Assembly: GCA_034432555.1 (NCBI GenBank)
Contig: DAOUBW010000038.1
Location: forward strand, 124,001-188,000
From: CP2-2F sp034432555
GTDB lineage: Bacteria; Chloroflexota; Anaerolineae; Aggregatilineales; UBA2796
DNA: 64,000 bases
Direction of reading: 5' to 3'
Both the position numbers and the translations under genes were made by a program. Shown here piece by piece: positions 54,190 to 62,363 of this stretch; positions within the stretch are counted from its first letter, which is position 1, and each line of letters opens with the position of its first letter. A model generated the notes under the pieces. That model was not told where the DNA came from. It saw nothing but the letters and a program-made list of their open reading frames with translations, and made no database searches.

Positions 54190-57100
54190 ATGAGTCAGAG
54201 AAACCGTCAATTGTTTCTCATCATTGGCGTGGTTGTCTTCATTGTGGCAGCGCTTGTCGTTATTCTGTCAGGAACATTTCAACAGGGCACTGTGGACGTA
54301 ACGCCCACACCTGAAGAAGTGGTTGCCCGACCAACGGACGAGCCGCCCACCGAAGCGCCACCACCACCGACTGAGGTGCCGCCGACTGAGGTGCCACCGA
54401 CTGAGGTGCCGCCGACTGAGGTGCCGCCGACTGAGGTGCCGCCGACTGAAGAAGCACCCACGGCAGAACCACAGGCAACCGTCGAGTTGCCCGTTGTGCC
54501 AACGGCTACCGATGAGCCATCTGCCACTGAAGTACCCACCGAAGAACCGACGGAAACACCGCCCGGTCTGGAAGTGGAAGGAACGCCCGACGGCGGTGAG
54601 GTAGCCGCGGTTGCAACCAATACGCCCGGACCTTCACCCACCCCATTAGCATCCCCTACACCTATCTCAACGGTTGACCCGAACGACCCACAGTTGCAGT
54701 TGTTCATCACCTGCAACGCCGATCTAACGGCAACCTTTAGCGTGTTCAACATCGGCGGCGGTCCAGCCGATGCCACCTACAGCGTCTTTGAGCCAGACAG
54801 TGGCACAACCTCAACGGGTGGGTTGAATGTGCCAGCCGGACAGGGCACTGTTATTGGCACTTTTGCGGGCAACGCAAGCATTACCGTCCTTTATAGCACC
54901 TCACAATTGGCGTCCGTAACATTAGGTGCAACCGGTACATGCGTTCCCCAACCTACGGCGACAGAAACTCTGACGCCAAGTGCAACGTTGACAGCAACGT
55001 TGACGTTCACGCCCTCGGAAACACCCACAGCAACCCTGACGCGCACGCCAACCCTGACGCGCACGCCAACCTTCACAATCACGCCCGGTCCTTCGCCGAC
55101 GCGCACGCCAACGCGCACGCCGCGTCCGACGAATACACCGCGTCCGACGAATACACCGACCTTCACGCGCACGCCAACCGCAACCGCGACGGATGGTCCT
55201 TCACCGACGCCTACGGCAACGCGCACGCCGCGCCCAACCAACACACCTAGCAACACACCACCACCTACGGCAACGCGCACACCCAGCAACACACCGCTGC
55301 CCAGCAACACACCCACGGCAACCAACACCCAAAGTGCGGATGCCATTCTGAACTTGGGCGTGCAGTGCAATGCTGACCTCACCGCCACTTTTGTGATCGG
55401 CTACTTCAGCGGCACAACCGCTGTCAGCGGCACATGGGTTGTCAATGAGCCAAGCGGTGCCGGCGGTAGTGGCAGCTTCTCGATCAACGCCGGTCAGTTC
55501 CTGTACTACGGTCCGTATGCAGGCAACTCCAGCATGACCATCAACTACGTTTCGGCAACTTTCGTCTCGGCAAGCCTGAGCGTGAACGCAACCTGCATCG
55601 CTGCACCAACAGCGACGCCGACCTTCACGCCGACCAATACGCCACCGCCGACCGCGACACCCACCGAAACACCACCACCAACAGCGACGCCCACCCATAC
55701 GGCAACGGCAACCAACACTGCCACGCCCACCGAGGTGCCATCGCTCAACATCAGCAGTGTTTGCTCGGCAACGCTTGAAGCAACCTTCACCCTGAATAAC
55801 CCAACCAGCACAGCGCTAACCAACGCGCCGTACACTATCGTGGATAGCAGCGGCGCAACTGTCCAAAGCGGCACAGTCTCTGTGCCAGCCGGCGGCAGCA
55901 ACACGCTGACGGTCAGTGGTGTGGTTGGCACGCTCACCCTGCGTGTGGAGATCATCGGTGGCGCAACGGCAACCAGCACGGTTGAATGTGTGGCGCCAAC
56001 GGCAACGCCAACCAATACACCGACCAACACTGCTACGGCAACGCCAACCAATACACCGACCCATACTGCCACCTTCACGCCCACGCAGCCACCTGTGCTG
56101 AATATCAGCGCGGTCTGCTCGGCGGCGGTTGTGGCAACCTTCACGCTTAGTAACCCAGGTCCCACGCCGATTGACAACGCTGCCTACACCGTGCGTTTGG
56201 GCGCGACAGTTGTCCAAAGCGGTACAGTCTCTGTGCCTGTTGGCGGCAGCGAGATCATCAGCGTGAGCGGTGTTGTGGGCGTGCTAACCTTGAATGTGGC
56301 AGGCGTTGTCTCTGGCACAAGCACTGTTGAGTGCGTTGAGCCAACGGCAACACCTACCGCGACGCCCACCAACACTGCCACACCCACCGATGTACCATCC
56401 CTGACCATCAGCAGTGTTTGCTCGGCAACGCTTGAAGCAACCTTCACCCTGAACAACCCAAGCGGCACCGGCATTGTGGATGCACCGTACACCATCGTAG
56501 ATGGCAGCGGCGCCACTGTCGAAAGCGGCACGGTCTCTGTGCCAGCCGGCGGCAGCAACACGCTGACCGTTAGCGGTGTTTCGGGCACCCTCACGCTCAC
56601 CGTCACAGGTGCCGTGACTGCTACCAGCACCGTGACCTGCATTCCGCCATCGGCAACGCCAACACCCACGCAGCCACCGTCACCCACACCACCACCACCG
56701 ACGGAGGTTGCTGCTCAAATCACGGGTACAGGCATCTGCACCTCGACAGGTAGCGTCACCTTTACCCTGAATAATCCAGGTGGCACGGTGGTTGAGCAGG
56801 CGTACATCATCACCAATGCGGCTGGCACGGTCATCGCCACTGGCACAGTCACCATCCCGGCTGGCGGCAGCACAACGATCAGCGCGACTTCCACGCCCGG
56901 CACGGTCACCCTGACCATCCCCGGCTTGGCGGTCAGCATCAATACCAACTGCTCCGAGCCGCCGGAAGAACTGCCTTGCGGTTATTGGGAAGTGGACGAT
57001 CAGGGCTTCCCGGTCTTCTACTACAACACTGAGGCTTGCGAGCCTGAGTCGCTAGAGCGCGTGTGGGAACCCATCACGATTGGTGGCGCAAGCTGCCCGC

Positions 57101-58128
57101 CGTGGTCGATCTACCACACCTACCGCACCGGCGATTGGGAACTCTTCCGCCTTGGCGAACTGCCCGATAATCCCGATGCACCCGAAAACCTGTCGCAGGC
57201 AATCGGCGAGAACATCCACGATATCAACCCATCTCGCTCGCCCGATAACGCTTGGATCGCTTACGCCAGCAACCGCAGCGGCACCTGGAATATCTGGGTG
57301 GCACGCACGGATGGTAGTGAGCAGCGTCAGGCAACCTTCAACCAACGCAGCATCTCGGTAGACCCTGTCTGGTCGCCTGATGGGCGTTACATCGCCTATG
57401 AGTCTGACAAGCTGGGCAACTGGGAAATCTTCCTGTTCGACGTGACCGCGGCGAATAGCCCAGAGGTGCGCCTGACCGAAAACCGCGCCCTCGACGTGAA
57501 CCCCTACTGGTCACCCGATAGCAAGAAGCTGCTCTTCGAGAGCCTGCGCGATGGAATCCGCAACATCTACGAACTGGATGTCGAGACGCTGGATGTAACG
57601 CGCATCAGTGATGGGCAGGGCGTGGATCGCTTCCCGCAGTACAACAACAAGGGTGATAGGATCGCCTTTGTGACGGAACGCGAGGGACGCAGCAATACGC
57701 AGATCGCCATCATGAACGCCGACGGCACGGCAGTCGAACTGATCTCCGATCCGAACGGTGAGGCAAGTGCCATTTCGTGGTCACCCAACGATGAGCTGAT
57801 CGCTTACCAAATGCGGCTTGGCTCAGACTTCGGCATCTACGTCTACGAGTTGGCAACCAAGACAACGCGGCGTGTGACCGACGCACAGAGCCTAAACACA
57901 GCGCCAACGTGGATTTGCGAATCCACAACGCTGCTGTTCACCTCGAACGCGCCCGGCAATCCGGATATCTACAGCACGAACGCCCTGCCCATCACGGCAC
58001 CGCCAATTGATGTGAAGCAGGAAGGCTCGCAGCTCACCGATCATCCAGAGAACGACCGCGATCCGCAGAACTCGCCCTCCGAAGAAGACGCCAGCACGCG
58101 CAAAGCACGCGATCCGAAGCGTCAGTAA
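54190..58128 (+). CDS. Membrane-anchored modular surface protein with six beta-modules and a TolB-like propeller
   Basis: The ATG at 54190 follows AAGGAG. The 1312-residue product has one N-terminal helix (about 8-28) acting as anchor or uncleaved signal. A Pro/Thr/Glu-rich stalk with PPTEV repeats follows, then six related modules of about 80 residues separated by Thr/Pro linkers. The C-terminal region (about 920-1270) has WD40/PD40-type repeats of the TolB family (SPDNAWIAYASNRSGTWNIW, WSPDGRYIAYESDKLGNWEI, WSPDSKKLLFES, WSPNDELIAYQ). Most modules start with a Cys (VCSATLEATFTLNNP or CNADLTATF) and end with a second Cys. The protein should lie outside the cell. A binding role for glycans or proteins is inference. 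Confidence 0.88.
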   Translation: MSQRNRQLFLIIGVVVFIVAALVVILSGTFQQGTVDVTPTPEEVVARPTDEPPTEAPPPPTEVPPTEVPPTEVPPTEVPPTEVPPTEEAPTAEPQATVELPVVPTATDEPSATEVPTEEPTETPPGLEVEGTPDGGEVAAVATNTPGPSPTPLASPTPISTVDPNDPQLQLFITCNADLTATFSVFNIGGGPADATYSVFEPDSGTTSTGGLNVPAGQGTVIGTFAGNASITVLYSTSQLASVTLGATGTCVPQPTATETLTPSATLTATLTFTPSETPTATLTRTPTLTRTPTFTITPGPSPTRTPTRTPRPTNTPRPTNTPTFTRTPTATATDGPSPTPTATRTPRPTNTPSNTPPPTATRTPSNTPLPSNTPTATNTQSADAILNLGVQCNADLTATFVIGYFSGTTAVSGTWVVNEPSGAGGSGSFSINAGQFLYYGPYAGNSSMTINYVSATFVSASLSVNATCIAAPTATPTFTPTNTPPPTATPTETPPPTATPTHTATATNTATPTEVPSLNISSVCSATLEATFTLNNPTSTALTNAPYTIVDSSGATVQSGTVSVPAGGSNTLTVSGVVGTLTLRVEIIGGATATSTVECVAPTATPTNTPTNTATATPTNTPTHTATFTPTQPPVLNISAVCSAAVVATFTLSNPGPTPIDNAAYTVRLGATVVQSGTVSVPVGGSEIISVSGVVGVLTLNVAGVVSGTSTVECVEPTATPTATPTNTATPTDVPSLTISSVCSATLEATFTLNNPSGTGIVDAPYTIVDGSGATVESGTVSVPAGGSNTLTVSGVSGTLTLTVTGAVTATSTVTCIPPSATPTPTQPPSPTPPPPTEVAAQITGTGICTSTGSVTFTLNNPGGTVVEQAYIITNAAGTVIATGTVTIPAGGSTTISATSTPGTVTLTIPGLAVSINTNCSEPPEELPCGYWEVDDQGFPVFYYNTEACEPESLERVWEPITIGGASCPPWSIYHTYRTGDWELFRLGELPDNPDAPENLSQAIGENIHDINPSRSPDNAWIAYASNRSGTWNIWVARTDGSEQRQATFNQRSISVDPVWSPDGRYIAYESDKLGNWEIFLFDVTAANSPEVRLTENRALDVNPYWSPDSKKLLFESLRDGIRNIYELDVETLDVTRISDGQGVDRFPQYNNKGDRIAFVTEREGRSNTQIAIMNADGTAVELISDPNGEASAISWSPNDELIAYQMRLGSDFGIYVYELATKTTRRVTDAQSLNTAPTWICESTTLLFTSNAPGNPDIYSTNALPITAPPIDVKQEGSQLTDHPENDRDPQNSPSEEDASTRKARDPKRQ
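54366..54450 (+). repeat. 15-bp tandem repeat encoding PPTEV
   Basis: CGACTGAGGTGCCGC-type units repeat about five to six times almost perfectly, coding Pro-Pro-Thr-Glu-Val. Perfect short repeats of this kind expand and contract by slippage; 15 bp keeps the frame. Confidence 0.9.
54690..56955 (+). repeat. Six degenerate repeats coding beta-type modules with paired cysteines
   Basis: Units lie at about 54690-54942, 55339-55596, 55739-55993, 56096-56339, 56398-56643 and 56712-56955. Units 3 and 5 are nearly identical over VCSATLEATFTLNNP and SGTVSVPAGGSNTLTVSGV. Each has a Cys near its start and another at its end (TGTC, ATC, VEC, VEC, VTC, TNC). Confidence 0.85.
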
Positions 58129-58467
58129 GCGGTAAGGCACAACGGCACGGGAAGGCAACTTCCCGTGCCACTCAAAAGAATTAGGGATAGATTTAGACGG
58201 CGGCGGGAAGCTAACTTCTCGCCGCTGCGTATTTGCAACGCTAACGCACCTGCCGTCATTTGAAGGGCTGCACTCCCCATGTTGGGAGTGGTAAGCTAAG
58301 CGTTCCCGCAGGCATGGCAAGTTTTGCGGTAGACATGGTGCGCCTTACCGAGCCTGAGGTGTAGGCGGCTTGCCGCTCCCGCGATTTTTTAAAGTGTCCG
58401 CCGCTGCCCATTTCCGCTATAATTAAAGATTAGTCTGTTTGTAGCGTATCAATGGGGATGAAAAAGT
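58129..58467. other. Intergenic region with a series of hairpins, no gene
   Basis: The first stem is GGCACGGGAAG/CTTCCCGTGCC (58144-58154 with 58159-58169, loop GCAA). A similar stem CGGCGGGAAG/CTTCTCGCCG follows with loop CTAA (58201-58220), and then CACTCCC/GGGAGTG near 58270-58290. A TATAAT at 58418-58423 may be the -10 of the Nudix gene. No coding region is supported. Confidence 0.6.
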
Positions 58468-58908
58468 ATGAGTGCAACAGTACGCAGTCCAGCGGTGCGC
58501 GCCGTCCTGCTCTATGAAGGCAAATTCCTGCTAGTGCAGCACCACAACAGATTACCCGGCACCATTGGCAAATGGGGCTTGCCCGGCGGTCGTGTGGAGG
58601 CGAGCGATCCAAACCTGATGGCTGCGCTACACCGTGAATTGCACGAAGAATTCGCCATGACCGCCGATGTGGTCGGCTTTGTGGCAATGTATACCTACCG
58701 TGAGCGCGCTCATCATATCTATTTTGCACGCCCGCGCAACATTAACTTCATCATTGATAGCAATGAAATTCTAAATATCACCTGGTGGACACTTGCCGAA
58801 GTGATGCAGTGCCATGCCAACGGCAACCTGCACACAGGCTTTGAGCTGGCAGCCATCCGCGCCAGCCTCTCGCGCTATGGCGATCAGATTCGCAGCGGCA
58901 CTGCCTAG
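58468..58908 (+). CDS. Nudix hydrolase
   Basis: The 146-residue protein has the Nudix fold start AVLLYEGKFLLVQHHNRL and a Nudix box GGRVEASDPNLMAALHRELHEEF. The REL-x-EE core is intact, but the spacing before it is one residue off and the usual first Glu is replaced, so the box is slightly divergent. Nudix enzymes hydrolyse nucleoside diphosphate derivatives. The substrate is unknown. It sits 57 bases upstream of the SHMT-GcvT gene on the same strand and could share its transcript. Confidence 0.9.
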   Translation: MSATVRSPAVRAVLLYEGKFLLVQHHNRLPGTIGKWGLPGGRVEASDPNLMAALHRELHEEFAMTADVVGFVAMYTYRERAHHIYFARPRNINFIIDSNEILNITWWTLAEVMQCHANGNLHTGFELAAIRASLSRYGDQIRSGTA

Positions 58909-58965
58909 CAGAGTTGCCACAGCGCTGCCTAACCAATTTTGCCTAACTGCACTTGTGGAGAGACC

Positions 58966-61900
58966 ATGACCCTAAACGACTTTCTATTTCGCGGCGATCT
59001 TGCCGACCTTGACCCCGACCTCGCTGATCTGATCAACCTTGAGGCAGACCGTCAGCGCCGCCGCCTGATCATGATCGCATCCGAGTCCACCGTGCCGTAT
59101 GCGGTGCGGCAAGCGCTTACCTCACACTATCACAACCTGTACACGGAAGGCTATCCGCCGGACGAAATGCGGACAATGCAAGAAGCGGAGCTGCTGGACT
59201 TTGATCGCCACCTTGCCGATTTCCGCCGCTACAGCGATCCGCGCTATTACAAAGGCACTGAGTTCGCCAACTTGGTTGAGTCTTTGGCGCGGCGGCGTGC
59301 CGCAGAACTCTTTGCCACCGAGCGCCTCAGCGCCGATAAACTCTTTGTGAATGTGCAGCCCTTAAGCGGCGCGCCTGCCAACAGCGCCGTCTATACCGCC
59401 TTGATCGCACCCGGCGATACGATCATGGGCATGGACTTGCTGCATGGCGGTCACCTGACGCACGGCAGCCCGGCAGCGCGCAGCGGTAAGCAGTATAACG
59501 CTGTGTTCTACGGCGTTCACCCAGAGACGGAATTGATTGACTACGAAGGCGCTTACCAGACTGCCATGCAGCACCGCCCGAAGATCATCATCGGCGGCTA
59601 TTCGTCGTATCCGTTGGCGCCCGATTGGCAGAAACTGCGCGAGATTGCCGATGCCTGCGGCGCGCTGCTGATGGCAGACGTGGCGCATGTGGCGGGCTTG
59701 ATCGCCGCTGGCGTCTATCCTTCACCCATCGGCATTGCGGATATAGTCACCTTCACCACACACAAAACGCTCGGCGGACCGCGCGGCGCAGTCATCATTA
59801 CCCACCGCGCCGACCTCGCCAAAAAGCTAGATCGCGGCGTCTTTCCCGGTGAGCAGGGCGGACCGCACATGAACAGCATTGCAGCGCTTGCCGTTGCCTT
59901 GAAACTGGCAAAGACCGATCAGTTTAAGGCGCTGCAAGCCCAGACCGTAAAGAATGCGGCGCGCCTTGCCGAAAAGCTGACCGAACACGGCTTGCGGCTG
60001 GTCTATGGTGGCACCAATACGCATTTGCTGGTGGTCAATGTTCGCACCGTGCGCGGCGCGGATGGTACACCACTCAGCGGCGATATGGCGGCGCGCATCC
60101 TCGATTTGGTCGGCATCACCTGCAACCGCAATACTATTCCGGGCGATACCACCGCGGCGCGTCCGAGTGGCATTCGGCTTGGCACGCCGTGGATTACCCA
60201 GCGCGGCTTCCGCGAGCCTGAAATTGATCGCCTCGCCTCGATCATCGCACATACCTTGCAGGCAGCGCAGCCATTCAGCTATGCGGGCAAGGGTGGTAAA
60301 GAGGAGCCACGCGCTAAGCTGCCCTTCAATGCGCTCAGTGAGGCACGGCACGCCGTGGCACAGCTGTGCCTAGAGGCGGGCATTGATTATGAAACGCCTG
60401 TTGTTGGTGCGCGCCTGACTGAGAAAGGCAAGCAGCACCTGACGCTGTGGGTAGATGAGATGGCAGAGCGTGGCGCACGCTCCCTCGCGGTGCGCGGTGC
60501 CGCCGCCGCCGACTTTTTGCGCGTGGCGCTCACCAGCCGCGTTTATGGTTTGGCGGTCGGTGGCTCGGAGCCAACCAGTGTGCTGGATAGTGACGGATCG
60601 CTAATTGCCAGTGGTGATCTGGAGCGCGTCGCTGAGGATGTCTATCACCTGCACTTGAATGCCGAAGGCGGACGGGCAGCGGCGTGGCTGCAAGCGCTCT
60701 CGGATGGCTTCACCATTTACGATCCGCTGGATGTCTACGGCAAATTGGCGGGTGCAGTGGTGATCAACGATCTTGGCACGCCGACACGGGCAGTCAGCGT
60801 GCCGATGGGCAGCTTGGCGGGCTTTTCCGCGCACAAAGATTACTTTGTGGGTGCGCGTGGTGCGTGCTTGCAGGCGGAAGGTGGCGCGCCGTTGCCCGTT
60901 TTCACCTGGCAAGAGCCAACCGATCAACCGATCAAGCGCACCCCACTTTACGAGGCGCACAAGCAGCTTGGTGCAAAGATGGCGCCGTTTGCCGGCTATG
61001 AGATGCCGCTGTGGTATAAGAGCGTCAGCGTTGAACATGCCGCCGTCCGCACGGCAGTAGGCATTTTCGATGTGACGCACATGGGCGTTTGGGATGTGCG
61101 CGGGCGTGCTGCGGAACACTTCCTTGATCGGCTGACGACCAACGATGTGCGCGCTCTGAAAGTGGGCGATGCACACTATACCTACCTGCTGGCTATTGAC
61201 GGCGTGCCGCTGGATGACATTTACCTCTATCGCCTTGCCGAAGATCACTTTATGATAGTGGTGAATGCCAGCAATAACGATAAAAACTGGGCGTGGGTGA
61301 ACGCTGTGCTGCGCGGCGAAGTCCAGATCGATCCGTCGCGTCCGTCGGCGCGCCTGCTGGACGATCCATCGGATGTGATCCTGCGTGATTTGCGCGATCC
61401 GCAGCACGGCGCAGATTGCCGCGTAGACATCGCCTTGCAAGGGCAGGGCAGCCTTACCCTTTTGCAGAATATGGCAAACAACGATGCCGACAAGAAGCGC
61501 TTGGCAGGCATGGCATGGTCAACCGTCGGGCGCTTTACCTTAGGCGCGTTCGACCTCATCATCTCACGGACGGGCTATACCGGTGAGCGCGTTGCCTTTG
61601 AGCTATTTGTGCAGCCAACACAGGCAGCCGCGCTCTTTATGGCGTTGGTGGAGGCAGGCGCGCAGCCTTGCGGGCTTGCCAGCCGTGATAGCACACGCAT
61701 TGAGGCGGGCTTGCCGCTCTATGGGCATGAACTAGGCGGCGATCACGCCTTCACGCCAGGCGATGCAGGCTTTGGTAGCTATGTGAAGCTCTGGAAGCCG
61801 TTCTTCGTGGGCAAACTGGCATACCTTGCCCGCGAGCAGAAGCGCGAAGCTGTCATTGTGCGCTTCCGCATGGCGAACAAGGGTGTGCGTCCGCCGCAGC

Positions 61901-62148
61901 CGGGCGCCGCTGTGCTGGATCGGCGCGGTGGCGTGATCGGTGTGGTGACCTCGTGCAGCATTGACTCAGAGGGCTATCAGTGCGGGCAGGCATACCTGAA
62001 AGAGGAATTCGCCGTGCCTGAAACACCGCTGATGATTCTGAATGTGGGTAAGGAAACGCGCCTACCGTCTGCCGTGGCGCTTGGCGACCGTCTGCCCATC
62101 CCCGATGCGGCGGCAGTACTGCCACGCTTCCCCGTTAAGAAGAAGTAG
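58966..62148 (+). CDS. glyA-gcvT: Fused serine hydroxymethyltransferase and glycine cleavage T protein with extra GcvT-like module
   Basis: The ATG at 58966 follows GGAG. The 1060-residue fusion has an SHMT domain (1-435) with IASESTVP, DVAHVAGL and the PLP Lys267 in TTHKTLGGPRG. An insert of about 27 residues sits between EGYP and RYYKG. After a linker, residues about 490-650 hold a decayed copy of the GcvT folate-binding fold. Full GcvT follows (about 657-1055: LYEAHKQLGAKMAPFAGYEMP, FDVTHMGVWDVRG, LTTNDVRALKVG, SRTGYTGERVAFELF, GLASRDSTRIEAGLPLYG). SHMT interconverts serine and glycine with folate, and GcvT releases ammonia and makes methylene-folate in glycine cleavage. Fusion would link the two folate steps. 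gcvH is at 20291. Confidence 0.94.
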   Translation: MTLNDFLFRGDLADLDPDLADLINLEADRQRRRLIMIASESTVPYAVRQALTSHYHNLYTEGYPPDEMRTMQEAELLDFDRHLADFRRYSDPRYYKGTEFANLVESLARRRAAELFATERLSADKLFVNVQPLSGAPANSAVYTALIAPGDTIMGMDLLHGGHLTHGSPAARSGKQYNAVFYGVHPETELIDYEGAYQTAMQHRPKIIIGGYSSYPLAPDWQKLREIADACGALLMADVAHVAGLIAAGVYPSPIGIADIVTFTTHKTLGGPRGAVIITHRADLAKKLDRGVFPGEQGGPHMNSIAALAVALKLAKTDQFKALQAQTVKNAARLAEKLTEHGLRLVYGGTNTHLLVVNVRTVRGADGTPLSGDMAARILDLVGITCNRNTIPGDTTAARPSGIRLGTPWITQRGFREPEIDRLASIIAHTLQAAQPFSYAGKGGKEEPRAKLPFNALSEARHAVAQLCLEAGIDYETPVVGARLTEKGKQHLTLWVDEMAERGARSLAVRGAAAADFLRVALTSRVYGLAVGGSEPTSVLDSDGSLIASGDLERVAEDVYHLHLNAEGGRAAAWLQALSDGFTIYDPLDVYGKLAGAVVINDLGTPTRAVSVPMGSLAGFSAHKDYFVGARGACLQAEGGAPLPVFTWQEPTDQPIKRTPLYEAHKQLGAKMAPFAGYEMPLWYKSVSVEHAAVRTAVGIFDVTHMGVWDVRGRAAEHFLDRLTTNDVRALKVGDAHYTYLLAIDGVPLDDIYLYRLAEDHFMIVVNASNNDKNWAWVNAVLRGEVQIDPSRPSARLLDDPSDVILRDLRDPQHGADCRVDIALQGQGSLTLLQNMANNDADKKRLAGMAWSTVGRFTLGAFDLIISRTGYTGERVAFELFVQPTQAAALFMALVEAGAQPCGLASRDSTRIEAGLPLYGHELGGDHAFTPGDAGFGSYVKLWKPFFVGKLAYLAREQKREAVIVRFRMANKGVRPPQPGAAVLDRRGGVIGVVTSCSIDSEGYQCGQAYLKEEFAVPETPLMILNVGKETRLPSAVALGDRLPIPDAAAVLPRFPVKKK
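60490..60699 (+). other. Degenerate GcvT-like module inside the SHMT-GcvT fusion
   Basis: Residues 509-578 (VRGAAAADFL, then VYGLAVGG, DSDGSLIASGDLERVAEDVY and NAEGG...AAWLQAL) align by hand with residues 711-780 of the true GcvT part (VRGRAAEHFL, VRALKVGD, AIDGVPLDDIYLYRLAEDHF, NASNN...AWVNAV). About 26 of 70 positions are identical. It is read as an internal duplication that has lost catalytic motifs. Confidence 0.7.
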
Positions 62149-62197
62149 CACACGCTTCCGCTGATTGCGTGTATCGGGCTAAAGAACCCAACGCTCA

Positions 62198-62230
62198 GTC
62201 TCCCTCGCCAAACTTTTTGGAGAGGGAGAC
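62198..62230. terminator. Long hairpin after the SHMT-GcvT gene
   Basis: GTCTCCCTC (62198-62206) pairs with GAGGGAGAC (62222-62230), and inside CCAAA (62208-62212) pairs with TTTGG (62216-62220). The stem is followed by GCTTTCGC, without a T-run. It may be a terminator or a dispersed palindrome. Confidence 0.5.
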
Positions 62231-62363
62231 GCTTTCGCGCCAGCGGCAAGCGTGGGCGAGGAACCCGCAGCACACCCCTAAGCACAGCACACTTTGATAG
62301 CTTTCTCCAAAGTGGGTAAAATTGAATGGAGGTTGAATTAAATTTCCTACGGAGAAATTTTAG

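Noticed and set aside
54366..54450. Possible CRISPR array
   Set aside because: The repeats are contiguous 15-bp in-frame units without spacers and encode PPTEV.
54279..54776. Gly/Val/Ser-rich antisense frames opposite the Thr/Pro stalks (also 13964-14590 and 54891-55388)
   Set aside because: They mirror low-complexity PT repeats, which give long open antisense frames of biased composition.
60601..61440. 279-codon open frame opposite the GcvT part
   Set aside because: It lies fully inside a strongly conserved gene and has no family features or start signals.
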